A stretch of 7,532 nucleotides of DNA, taken from the NCBI GenBank assembly GCA_029263555.1, contig JAJUFW010000131.1, positions 1 to 7,532 of the forward strand, written 5' to 3'. The notes beneath the pieces are model-generated. The model did not search any database. It was not told the origin of the DNA and saw nothing but the letters and a program-made list of their open reading frames with translations. The stretch's first letter is position 1, and every line of letters begins with the position of its first letter. Shown piece by piece: positions 1-6,440 of this stretch. The position numbers and the translations under genes are program-made. The DNA comes from Alphaproteobacteria bacterium (GTDB lineage: Bacteria; Pseudomonadota; Alphaproteobacteria; DSM-16000; Inquilinaceae).

Positions 1-599
1 ATGCCGGCCCGGGCCGCGACATTCTCGAATCCGGCGGCCTTCAGGACCGTGTCGGGCAGGGTCCCGGCGCCTGCGGTGAAGCCGTTTGCCTGATAGATCG
101 CGGCGGCTGGGCGCCCAGGTCCCGTTTCGGCCGCTGGCTTTGCGGCGGCAAGCGTCGCGTTCATCCTCTCGATCAATGCCTCGCCCCGTTCCGGAACCCC
201 GAGCGCTCGAGCGACCGTCCGGGTCTGTTCCGCGATGGTCGTGAAATCCTCCGCGAGCCCCAACTCCAGGACCGGCACGCCGCGTGCCCGCAGAATGGCC
301 AGCACCGTGTTCTGCCGGAACGGGCCGGCCAGGACCAGATCCGGGGAAAGGGCCAGGATCTCCTCGGCCATCCCGTTGTTCCTGGGCAGGCCGTCCACCC
401 GGTCGGCGACGTAGGATAGGTTCGGGTCGTCTGCCAGGATCGACACCGACAGGATCGTCTCCCGGTCGGCCAGCAGCACGGTCAGCTGGTCGGTGCAGAG
501 ATTGATCGAAACCACCCGGCTGGCGCCGGCGTCGGCCGGTCCGGGCAGGGCGGTGCCGAGCGCGCACGCAACGAGCAGGATGCGGGCAAGGACGGTCAC
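1..599 (-). CDS. btuF: BtuF-like cobalamin ABC transporter substrate-binding protein (3' end beyond window)
   Basis: Periplasmic binding protein of the helical-backbone (BtuF/TroA-like) class, expected to carry corrinoid from the outer-membrane receptor to a BtuCD-type inner-membrane ABC transporter. About 199 codons are visible; the C-terminal part lies beyond the left edge. I translated it from the minus strand. The start is GTG (599-597), overlapping the cobU stop as GTGA, with GGAG (612-609) nine bases upstream. The N-terminus is a short Sec signal (MTVLARILLVACALG) with a likely cleavage after ADA (residues 23-25). LVAC at residues 9-12 resembles a lipobox but comes very early. The mature protein starts with VVSINLCTDQL, typical of BtuF-like proteins, followed by EEILALSPDLVLAG and a helix-rich linker. 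Family assignment is firm. Cobalamin as ligand is inferred from the riboswitch-led operon; iron-siderophore binders share the fold. Confidence 0.85.
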   Translation of the reverse strand, partial: MTVLARILLVACALGTALPGPADAGASRVVSINLCTDQLTVLLADRETILSVSILADDPNLSYVADRVDGLPRNNGMAEEILALSPDLVLAGPFRQNTVLAILRARGVPVLELGLAEDFTTIAEQTRTVARALGVPERGEALIERMNATLAAAKPAAETGPGRPAAAIYQANGFTAGAGTLPDTVLKAAGFENVAARAG

Positions 600-1147
600 G
601 GGTATCGGCTCCACGGGCCCGAGGCCGGGCGCTTCAGGACCATCGGCAGGCCCGCCGCCATGAACAGGACCATCCCGGCCCGGGCAGCGACGGCCTGGTT
701 CAGCCACCCGGCTTCGTCCCGGAAGGCGCGAGCGAGCGCGTTGTCCGGGACGATCCCGAGGCCGACCTCGTTGGCGACCAGGATGACCGGACCCGCCGCG
801 GCCTCGATGCTCGAGCAGAGACGCCTGGCCTCGATCGCCGGGTCCCGCGCGTCCAGCATCAGATTGCTGAGCCAGAGGGTGAGGCAGTCGACGACGACCA
901 CCCTGTCGGGAGCTGCCTCGGCGGCGAGGACGCCAGGAAGGTCGATGGGCTCTTCCACGGTCAGCCACTCCGGTCCGCGCTCGGCCCGGTGGCGGGCGAT
1001 CCGGGCCGCCATTTCCCCGTCCGTGATCCGGGCGGTTGCGATCATGACCGGCCGCCGCCGCAGCAGCGAGGCAAGGCGCAACGCCTCACGGGACTTGCCC
1101 GATCTGGCGCCGCCGATCACCAGTGCCGCCGCGCTGCCGTCCGCCAT
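596..1147 (-). CDS. cobU: Adenosylcobinamide kinase / adenosylcobinamide-phosphate guanylyltransferase
   Basis: Bifunctional cytoplasmic enzyme (CobU, called CobP in the aerobic pathway). It phosphorylates adenosylcobinamide and then transfers GMP to give AdoCbi-GDP, the activated form used to attach the lower ligand. The product is 183 aa, the usual full length. Visible motifs are the P-loop GGARSGKS (residues 12-19), IATAR (36-40), RHRAERG with His53 where the family has its guanylylated histidine, VVVDCLTLWLSNL (about 84-96), NEVGLGIVP (126-134), and FRDEAGWLNQ (142-151). The ATG lies 3 nt after the btuB stop, with only a weak AAGG upstream, so translation is probably coupled to btuB. Its stop overlaps the next gene's GTG by 4 nt. 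Set between a receptor and a binding protein, its likely job here is salvage of imported cobinamide, though de novo synthesis elsewhere in the genome is possible. Confidence 0.95.
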   Translation of the reverse strand: MADGSAAALVIGGARSGKSREALRLASLLRRRPVMIATARITDGEMAARIARHRAERGPEWLTVEEPIDLPGVLAAEAAPDRVVVVDCLTLWLSNLMLDARDPAIEARRLCSSIEAAAGPVILVANEVGLGIVPDNALARAFRDEAGWLNQAVAARAGMVLFMAAGLPMVLKRPASGPWSRYP

Positions 1148-1150
1148 GGC

Positions 1151-3151
1151 TCAGAACCTTGCCTTCGCCCGGACCAGGAAGGTGCGGCCGGGCAGCGGAT
1201 AGGCGCCGAAGGCGTCGGTGCCCGGCCCGTACCAGACCGCGTACTCGTAGTAGTCTTCGTCCAGCAGGTTGTTCACCTCGGCCGACAGCTCCAGGGGACC
1301 GACCAGGCTGGTCAGCTTCAGGTCGACCGTGGTGGCCGCGGGGATCTTCGTCTGGGTGTTGGCGAAATCCGAGTCGATGAAGCGGTCGCCGGTCCTGTTC
1401 GCGACGGCGCTGAAGGTCAGATCCTCCGTGACGTCCCAGGCAAGCCCGGCGCTGAAGGTCCAGTTCGCCACCAGTGGCACCTCGTTGCCGTCGAACGGGC
1501 CGGACGCGAATTCCGCGCGTGTATAGGTGATCGACCCGTCGAGACGGAGGTCTTGCGTCACGTCGAAACTGGCGGCGGCCTCGACGCCGTAGCGGCGCGT
1601 CCGGTCCAGATTGACGTTGCCGCCGGGGAAGGGCAGCCCGGGCACCGTGGCCGTCGGATCGAAGGCCAGCTCGTCCTCCAGCATCATGATGAAGGCACCG
1701 GTCGAGAGGCTGAACCGGTGGCCGTCGTACCGCACGCCCGCTTCGACATCGTAGGAGGTCTGGACGTCCAGGTCGAAGGGTTCGCCGGCGACCTGGTTCC
1801 GCTCCTCGATGGTCGGCAGGCGGAAGCTTCGGCCGGCACGGGCGTAGAGGATCACCTGGTCGGTAAGCCCGTAGTCCAGGCCCAGGTTGAAGGCGGTCTC
1901 GACGTCGTTGTCGTCGATACCCGAACCGGCATGCGGCCGCGCCCGCAACCCGGCATACTGGACCCGGGCGCCGAGGCTGAGATCCAGCCGGTCGGTCACC
2001 GCGACCGTGGTCGATCCGTAAAGGGCGATGCTGTGCTGCCGCGCGTCGCCGCCGCCCGCGACCGGGCCGGCTTCCGAAAGCCGCTGCTCGCTCTCGAAGT
2101 CCGAGAAGTAGTAGTCGACGCCGAAGATCGAATTGGCGGGCCGGCCCGCGAGGTCATGGTCGACGGTGATCCTGGGCGTCAGCGACCAGGTGGTGAGATC
2201 GCTCTCGGCGAACAGGAAGACGAGGCTTTCCTGATGCCGGGTCCGGACGCCGCCGTCCACGATCAGCCGGCCCGCATCCGCCAGCTCATGCGTCATGCCG
2301 AGCGTCGCGTAATAGCCGTCCGTCGATCCTCTTGCATCCGGCGTCGCGGTGCCCCGCCGGTCGGTCGCGAGCTGGTCGATGCCCAGGTCCGGCCACACGG
2401 TCCGGTCGCCGGGCAACTCCAGATCCTGGATGTCGGCGCCTAGCTTCAGATAGAGGTCGCCACTGTCACCGATATGGCGTAGCTCGCCCCCTGCGCTTCG
2501 CTGCAGGAACCGGTTGTTGTCCCGGTATCCGCCGGCATCTATGAACGTACCGAAGGCGTTGAGCGACAGCGGCCCCGATCGATGGGTGACGGAAGCGCTC
2601 GCCTCCCGGTGATCGTAGGATCCGGCGGCGATTTCGGCCGTTCCGGCGGTGCCGGGGGCGGCACCGGACTTGGTCACGATGTTGATCACGCCACCGACGG
2701 CCCCGTCGCCATAGAGCACGGCGCCGGAATTGCCCCGCATGATCTCGATCCGCTCGATGCTCTCGACGGGGATGGAGCTGAACTCGGCCGCCGAAAGGTC
2801 GGGCTGGTTGATGCGCCGCCCATCGACCAGGACGAGCGTGTTCTGGGCGGCCGTGGCGCCGAAGCCGCGCAGGTCGACGCTGGCCTTCGGTTGACCGGTT
2901 CCGTAGAGGCCGCGAACCTGAATCCCGGCCTCCCGCCTCAGGAGATCGGGCAGGGTGCGGGCGGGGGACCGGCTGATCGTTTCGGCGTCGATGATCGTCG
3001 TCGAGGTACCGGGCGTGGCGCCCTCGATCCGCGTCGCGGTCACCCGGACTTCCGGCAGAACGAGATCGGGCTCTTCGGTCTGGGCCGCCGCGGGCAGGGC
3101 TGCCACAAGGGCCGAGGCGGCAAGGACGCCGCGCCATGCAAGGTCGTGCAT
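1151..3151 (-). CDS. btuB: TonB-dependent vitamin B12 outer-membrane receptor
   Basis: Outer-membrane beta-barrel that imports cobalamin or other corrinoids using TonB energy. The product is 666 aa, somewhat longer than E. coli BtuB. Residues 1-23 form a Sec signal peptide ending PAAA|Q. The TonB-box-like segment PEVRVTATR follows at 33-41. The plug domain (about 45-160) has LPDLLRREAGIQVRG, DLRGFG (93-98), NTLVLVDGRRIN (104-115), and the RIEIMRG...LYGDGAVGGVINIVT signature (134-160). The rest is barrel, with alternating strands and a terminal Phe (ARF at the C-terminus), the usual outer-membrane insertion signal. The start is supported by GGGGAG (3163-3158), six bases upstream of the ATG. 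The receptor class is certain from sequence. Cobalamin as substrate rests on the riboswitch in the leader and on cobU and btuF downstream. Confidence 0.95.
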   Translation of the reverse strand: MHDLAWRGVLAASALVAALPAAAQTEEPDLVLPEVRVTATRIEGATPGTSTTIIDAETISRSPARTLPDLLRREAGIQVRGLYGTGQPKASVDLRGFGATAAQNTLVLVDGRRINQPDLSAAEFSSIPVESIERIEIMRGNSGAVLYGDGAVGGVINIVTKSGAAPGTAGTAEIAAGSYDHREASASVTHRSGPLSLNAFGTFIDAGGYRDNNRFLQRSAGGELRHIGDSGDLYLKLGADIQDLELPGDRTVWPDLGIDQLATDRRGTATPDARGSTDGYYATLGMTHELADAGRLIVDGGVRTRHQESLVFLFAESDLTTWSLTPRITVDHDLAGRPANSIFGVDYYFSDFESEQRLSEAGPVAGGGDARQHSIALYGSTTVAVTDRLDLSLGARVQYAGLRARPHAGSGIDDNDVETAFNLGLDYGLTDQVILYARAGRSFRLPTIEERNQVAGEPFDLDVQTSYDVEAGVRYDGHRFSLSTGAFIMMLEDELAFDPTATVPGLPFPGGNVNLDRTRRYGVEAAASFDVTQDLRLDGSITYTRAEFASGPFDGNEVPLVANWTFSAGLAWDVTEDLTFSAVANRTGDRFIDSDFANTQTKIPAATTVDLKLTSLVGPLELSAEVNNLLDEDYYEYAVWYGPGTDAFGAYPLPGRTFLVRAKARF

Positions 3152-3256
3152 TCAAAACTCCCCAAGACTTTCGGCCGGCGCCACGACCGGCCCGTCGACG
3201 TTGTCGAACGTCGCCTCGGGAGACGCTTCGATGCGGTATAGCTGACATCCCGGCAT
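3152..3256 (-). CDS. Candidate 34-codon leader ORF ending at the btuB start codon
   Basis: A small ORF in the riboswitch leader that I cannot assign to a family. It starts at ATG (3256-3254) with AGGGGG seven bases upstream, a good ribosome-binding site. It encodes 34 residues, beginning MPGCQLYRIEASPEA and ending PAESLGEF. Its TGA (3154-3152) directly abuts the btuB ATG, in the same frame. A GTG at 3298-3296 could extend it to 48 residues, but has a weaker ribosome-binding site. About three quarters of third positions are G/C, compatible with coding but not proof. The btuB ribosome-binding site and two hairpins lie inside it, so its translation could couple to, or gate, btuB translation. It may also be a chance open frame in G+C-rich DNA. 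Confidence 0.4.
   Translation of the reverse strand: MPGCQLYRIEASPEATFDNVDGPVVAPAESLGEF
3173..3192 (-). promoter_or_regulatory. Leader hairpin just upstream of the btuB ribosome-binding site
   Basis: An inverted repeat GGCCGG / CCGGCC (3192-3187 and 3178-3173 on the minus strand) with an 8-nt loop, nine bases before the GGGGAG site of btuB. No U-run follows, so it is not a classical terminator. As the last stable hairpin before the ribosome-binding site, it could be part of the riboswitch expression platform. The role is inferred. Confidence 0.3.
3196..3213 (-). promoter_or_regulatory. Leader hairpin inside the small ORF
   Basis: A 7-bp perfect stem CGACGTT / AACGTCG with a GTCG loop on the plus strand (CGAC on the minus-strand RNA). 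It lies between the riboswitch aptamer and btuB, inside the candidate small ORF. It may be a structural part of the leader or a chance dyad. No U-tract follows. Confidence 0.25.
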
Positions 3257-3339
3257 TAGACGGCCCCCTGCAGCGACAACACGAACGGATGTCGTCACCG
3301 CCTACGGGAAAACCGTTCCACCGACACACCCCGACCGGT

Positions 3340-3356
3340 GGGCGCGGGACGCGCCC
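3340..3356 (-). promoter_or_regulatory. Hairpin directly 3' of riboswitch P1
   Basis: A GGGCGC / GCGCCC 6-bp stem with a 5-nt loop begins at the base after the P1 3' strand, so it could stack coaxially on the aptamer. No U-run follows on the transcript. Its role in the expression platform is inferred. Confidence 0.3.
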
Positions 3357-3539
3357 GTGATGGCAGGTCTCCTGGCTCGCGGGTCGCTGCGCCGGTCCGG
3401 CCTTCCCGGTTTCCCAGTGGCACGGTCTGGACGGGCGCTCACCGCCTACAGTTGCGGGGGCAGCCACGGGCTTAGGGCGCGGCCGTCGGCCTTGCCCGTC
3501 CCCGTAGTTCCCTTTTGCATCCCCGAAGGGAACCATCAC
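3357..3539 (-). ncRNA. Cobalamin riboswitch (AdoCbl aptamer) in the btuB leader
   Basis: A B12-sensing mRNA aptamer expected to lower expression of the B12 uptake operon when adenosylcobalamin is plentiful. Read on the minus strand, it has the closing helix P1 (GTGATGG at 3539-3533 pairing with CCATCAC at 3363-3357). It also has the GATGCAAAAGGGAA core near the 5' end, GCCCCCGCAACTGTAGGCGG, GCCACTGGGAAACCGGGAAGG, and the B12 box AGCCAGGAGACCTGCC (3377-3362). All conserved parts are present and in order. It begins about two bases after the predicted transcription start. About 205 nt separate it from btuB. No U-tract terminator is visible, so control may be at translation or by Rho. Confidence 0.95.
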
Positions 3540-3547
3540 TGGCCGGG

Positions 3548-3577
3548 ATCTTAGGCGGGCGCGCGAGGGCATGGCAA
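3548..3577 (-). promoter_or_regulatory. Predicted housekeeping promoter of the btuB operon
   Basis: Minus-strand -35 TTGCCA (3577-3572) and -10 TAAGAT (3553-3548) are separated by 18 bp, a good match to sigma-70 sites. The implied transcription start near 3541 is only about two bases before the first base of riboswitch P1. This independent agreement supports the call. A 13-bp dyad, CCCCGTCACGGGG (3579-3591), sits just upstream of the -35. Confidence 0.7.
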
Positions 3578-3688
3578 GCCCCGTCACGGGGGCAGGGCGG
3601 GACTGCGTCCGAAGGCGAGAATCCGGCCGCCGCTACGGCCCGGATCCGGTATCCTGCGCTGGAGGAATCAAGGGAGGGGCCTGACCGC

Positions 3689-4732
3689 ATGAAGGTCGCC
3701 ATTTTCGACCGTTTCAACGCGCCGCTCGAGATCCGTCGGGTGCCCGATCCGGCCTGTCCGGCGGACGGGGCGATCGTCAGGGTCGATGCCTGCGGCGTCT
3801 GCCGATCCGACTGGCATGCCTGGAAGGGGGCCGATCCGGATGTCGTCGCCCCGCATGTCCCCGGTCACGAGTTCGCCGGCACGGTCGAGGAGGTCGGGCC
3901 CGATTGCCGCCGGGTGAGGGTCGGCGACCGGGTGACGGCGCCGTTCATCCTGGCCTGCGGCACCTGCCCGGACTGTCTCGGCGGCGACCCCACGATCTGT
4001 TCGGCCCAGCACGTTCTGGGATTCTCGTCTTGGGGCGCTTTCGCTGAGCGGGTTCCCGTCCCCCACGCGGATTTCAATCTTGTCCGCCTTCCCGAGACGA
4101 TCGGGCCGGTCGCGGCGGCCGGAATGGGATGCCGGGTCACGACCGCGTTCCGCGGCATCGCGGATCGGGCGGCGCTTCGGCCGGGAGAATGGCTGGCGGT
4201 CCACGGGTGCGGCGGCGTCGGTCTCTCGGCCGTGATGATCGGCGCCGCGCTGGGCGCGGCGGTGCTTGCGATCGACGTCAACGACGACGCGCTGAGGATG
4301 GCCCGGGATCTGGGCGCTACCCGTCTCCTGAACGTGACCGGCATCGAGGATGTCGGCGGCGCCGTGCGCGACCTCACCGACGGCGGCGCGCATGTGTCGA
4401 TCGACGCGCTCGGCGTTACCGAGACCTTCCACAACTCCATCCGCGGGCTTCGCCGCCTGGGGCGCCATGTCCAGATCGGCATGCCGCTCGGCCGGCACAG
4501 CGAGCCGACGGTGCCGCTGCTGGACCTCGTCTATTCCCGGCAGATCTCCATCATGGGAACCAGGGGCATCGCCGCCAGCCGGTTCCCGGTCCTGTTCGGG
4601 ATGATCGCGAGCGGGCGGCTCGATCCGTCGAAGCTGGTGACGAAGACCATCCCGATCGAGGACGCGGGCGCGGCGCTCGCCGCCATGGACGGTTATGCCG
4701 GGACCGGCATCACGGTGATCGATCGGTTCTAG
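3689..4732 (+). CDS. Zinc-dependent medium-chain alcohol dehydrogenase
   Basis: A cytoplasmic MDR-superfamily oxidoreductase of 347 aa that oxidises an alcohol, polyol or related substrate with NAD(P). The substrate cannot be told from sequence. The catalytic-zinc ligands are Cys38 (GVCRSD), His60-Glu61 (GHE) and Cys148 (GMGCRV). The structural zinc is held by Cys90, Cys93, Cys96 and Cys104. The Rossmann motif GCGGVG (173-178) is followed by a strand ending in Asp196 (AIDVND), which favours NAD over NADP. I chose the ATG at 3689 because the protein then begins MKVAIFDRF, the usual family start, with AGGGAGGGG nine bases before it; the longer open frame upstream runs into the btuB promoter. 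It is divergent from the B12 operon and convergent with the next gene. It appears to stand alone, with no evident B12 link. Confidence 0.93.
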   Translation: MKVAIFDRFNAPLEIRRVPDPACPADGAIVRVDACGVCRSDWHAWKGADPDVVAPHVPGHEFAGTVEEVGPDCRRVRVGDRVTAPFILACGTCPDCLGGDPTICSAQHVLGFSSWGAFAERVPVPHADFNLVRLPETIGPVAAAGMGCRVTTAFRGIADRAALRPGEWLAVHGCGGVGLSAVMIGAALGAAVLAIDVNDDALRMARDLGATRLLNVTGIEDVGGAVRDLTDGGAHVSIDALGVTETFHNSIRGLRRLGRHVQIGMPLGRHSEPTVPLLDLVYSRQISIMGTRGIAASRFPVLFGMIASGRLDPSKLVTKTIPIEDAGAALAAMDGYAGTGITVIDRF

Positions 4733-4751
4733 CCGGACCCGCTCTCCGGTT
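4731..4751 (+). terminator. Weak hairpin after the alcohol dehydrogenase gene
   Basis: A 7-bp imperfect stem (AGCCGGA / TCCGGTT, one G-U pair, 7-nt loop) begins inside the stop codon. It lies in the 52-bp gap between two convergent genes, where termination is expected. A G-run, not a T-run, follows, so as an intrinsic terminator it is poor. Beyond it I see no other structure in this gap. Confidence 0.25.
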
Positions 4752-4784
4752 GGGGGGGCGTTGCGGGGGCCGGGTGACTGCCGG

Positions 4785-5786
4785 TCAGCCGGCGGACATG
4801 AACCTGTCGCGGTCGTGCGGCGTCCGGAAATCGAGGTCCGGCCCCTTTGGAACGATGCCGGTCGGGTTTATGGTCCGGTGGCTCCCGTAGTAGTGGCGCT
4901 TGATGTGCGTCAGGTTGACGGTCTCGGAGACGCCCGGGACCTGGTACAGCTCGCGCGTGTAGCTCCACAGGTTGGGGTACTCGGCGATCCGGCGGCGATT
5001 GCACTTGAAGTGGCTGTAATAGACCGCATCGAAGCGGACCAGGGTCGTGAACAGCCGCCAGTCGGCCTCCGTCAGGCGGTCTCCGGCCAGATATCGCTGT
5101 CGGCTGAGCCGCGCCTCGATCCGGTCGAGTGCGTCGAACAGCTGGTCGAAGGCCTCGTCATAGGCCTCCTGGGTGGTCGCGAAGCCGGCCTTGTAGACCC
5201 CGTTGTTGATCCGGTCGTAGACGAAGGCGTTGATTTCGTCGATCTCCGGCCTGAGCTCCACCGGCCAGAAATCCAGGGTCGGGTCGCCGCCGCCATGCTC
5301 CGGCCCGTCGAAGGCGCTGTTGAACATGCGGATGATCTCGGACGATTCATTGCTGACGATCGTCCGCCGCTCCTTGTCCCACAGGACGGGCACGGTCACG
5401 CGGCCGGTATAGCGAGAATCCGCCTCCCCATAGACCTCGTAAAGATAGCTCTTGCCCAGGACCGTGTCGGGAATGGTTCCCGGGCTGTCCCCGAAGGTCC
5501 AGCCATGATCCAGCATCAGGGGATCCACGACCGAAAGGCTGATCGCGTCTTCCAGTCCCTTCAGCTTGCGGAAGATCAGCGTCCGGTGCGCCCAGGGGCA
5601 GGCCAGGCTTACATAGAGGTGATACCGGCCGGCTTCGGCCCTGAAGCCGCCCGTGCCGGTCGGGCCAGGGGATCCGTCGGGCGTGACCCAGTTGCGGAAG
5701 GCGCTTTCCTTGCGGACGAAGCGGCCGCCGGTGCTGGCCGTATCGTACCACCGGTCGTGCCATTTGCCGTCGATCAGCAGACCCAT
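4785..5786 (-). CDS. yqjG: Glutathionyl-hydroquinone reductase (GST superfamily, Xi class)
   Basis: A cytoplasmic enzyme that uses glutathione to reduce glutathionyl-hydroquinones to hydroquinones, releasing GSSG. Relatives are E. coli YqjG and PcpF. The product is 333 aa, the normal length. The thioredoxin-like N-terminal domain has the catalytic Cys63 in the family motif ACPWAHRTLI, then VPVLWDKE and SNESSEIIRMFN. The helical C-terminal domain has DRLTEADWRLF, VYYSHFKCN, YPNLWSYTRELYQ, HIKRHYYGSH and NPTGIVPKGP, all diagnostic of GS-HQRs. The ATG at 5786 is chosen because AAAAGGAGG (AGGAGG at 5797-5792) lies five bases upstream; an upstream TTG falls inside a hairpin. It is the second gene after wrbA, 54 nt away, and both fit quinone detoxification. 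Confidence 0.95.
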   Translation of the reverse strand: MGLLIDGKWHDRWYDTASTGGRFVRKESAFRNWVTPDGSPGPTGTGGFRAEAGRYHLYVSLACPWAHRTLIFRKLKGLEDAISLSVVDPLMLDHGWTFGDSPGTIPDTVLGKSYLYEVYGEADSRYTGRVTVPVLWDKERRTIVSNESSEIIRMFNSAFDGPEHGGGDPTLDFWPVELRPEIDEINAFVYDRINNGVYKAGFATTQEAYDEAFDQLFDALDRIEARLSRQRYLAGDRLTEADWRLFTTLVRFDAVYYSHFKCNRRRIAEYPNLWSYTRELYQVPGVSETVNLTHIKRHYYGSHRTINPTGIVPKGPDLDFRTPHDRDRFMSAG

Positions 5787-5805
5787 CGGATCCTCCTTTT
5801 GTCGA

Positions 5806-5838
5806 GGCAAGGGGCCGGGGCATCCCCGGCCCCTTGCC
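5806..5838 (-). repeat. Perfect 15-bp inverted repeat between wrbA and the GS-HQR gene
   Basis: GGCAAGGGGCCGGGG (5806-5820) and its exact reverse complement (5824-5838) are separated by 3 nt. The hairpin begins two bases after the wrbA stop and ends eight bases before the AGGAGG site of the next gene. On the minus-strand transcript it is followed by TCGACAAAAGG, not a U-run, so an intrinsic terminator is unlikely. An mRNA-stabilising or attenuating intercistronic structure fits better. The repeat itself is certain; its role is inferred. Confidence 0.85.
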
Positions 5839-5840
5839 GG

Positions 5841-6440
5841 TCAGCGGGCCAGCTTCGCGGCGATCTCCGCGACGTGCCGGCCTTGCCAGCGGGCACCCGC
5901 CAGCTCGTTCTCGCTCGGCTGGCGCGACCCGTCGCCGGCCGCGATCGTGCTCGCGCCGTAGGGTGTGCCGCCGGTGATCTCGTCAAGGCGCAATTGCCCC
6001 TGGAAGGCATAGGGCAGGCCGACGACGACCATCCCGAAATGCAGCAGGACCGTGTGGGTCGACACCAGCGTCGTCTCCTGTCCGCCGTGCTGCGTGGCGG
6101 TCGAGGTGAACACGCTGCCGACCTTGCCGACCAGCTTGCCCTGCGCCCACAGCCCGCCGGCCTGGTCGAGGAAGTTCTTCATCTGCGCGGCCATGCTGCC
6201 GAACCGGGTCGGGGTGCCCAGGATGATGGCGTCGTAGTCGGCAAGCTCCTCGACCGTGGCGACCGGCGCCGCCTGGTCCAGCTTGTACCCGGCCTTCCGA
6301 GCGACCTCGTCGGGCACCAGCTCGGGCACCCGCTTCACGGTCACTTCGGCGCCGGTTTCCCGCGCCCCCGCGGCGACCGCCTCCGCCATCTTCTCGATAT
6401 GGCCGTAGCTGCTGTAATAGAGAACCAGAATTCGTGCCAT
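5841..6440 (-). CDS. wrbA: NAD(P)H:quinone oxidoreductase, WrbA type
   Basis: An FMN-dependent flavodoxin-like enzyme that reduces quinones by two electrons, avoiding semiquinones and superoxide. The WrbA family forms cytoplasmic tetramers. The product is 199 aa, the typical length. The phosphate-binding loop is YYSSYGHIEKMAEAV (residues 8-22). It is followed by LGTPTRFGSMAAQMKNFLD, FTSTATQHGGQETT and GGTPYGASTIAAGDGSRQPS, which are WrbA hallmarks. I chose the ATG at 6440 because the protein then begins MARILVLYYSS as in relatives, with GGAAG just upstream. The frame stays open for 49 more codons upstream, but these look non-coding and hold the regulatory region. It is the first gene of a unit with the GS-HQR gene and is divergent from a LysR regulator. 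Confidence 0.96.
   Translation of the reverse strand: MARILVLYYSSYGHIEKMAEAVAAGARETGAEVTVKRVPELVPDEVARKAGYKLDQAAPVATVEELADYDAIILGTPTRFGSMAAQMKNFLDQAGGLWAQGKLVGKVGSVFTSTATQHGGQETTLVSTHTVLLHFGMVVVGLPYAFQGQLRLDEITGGTPYGASTIAAGDGSRQPSENELAGARWQGRHVAEIAAKLAR

Noticed and set aside
989..2443. A 484-codon plus-strand open frame antisense to btuB and cobU
   Set aside because: It mirrors a clear BtuB/CobU coding sequence, shows no recognisable domain, and is expected from G/C-biased third positions in this DNA.
2466..3587. A 373-codon minus-strand open frame covering the riboswitch and the btuB 5' part
   Set aside because: It runs through the promoter, the riboswitch and the true btuB frame; the downstream part is a frame-shifted reading of BtuB.
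3640..3649. CCGGATCCGG palindrome upstream of the alcohol dehydrogenase gene
   Set aside because: A 10-bp palindrome of this base composition is common by chance here, and no -35/-10 pair is clear beside it.
3515..3688. 58-residue N-terminal extension of the alcohol dehydrogenase
   Set aside because: It starts at a TTG inside the antisense riboswitch, overlaps the btuB promoter, and adds residues absent from this enzyme family. The ATG at 3689 has its own ribosome-binding site.
5787..5810. 8-residue upstream extension of the GS-HQR gene from a TTG
   Set aside because: The TTG is inside the 15-bp hairpin, whereas the ATG at 5786 has a near-ideal AGGAGG five bases upstream.
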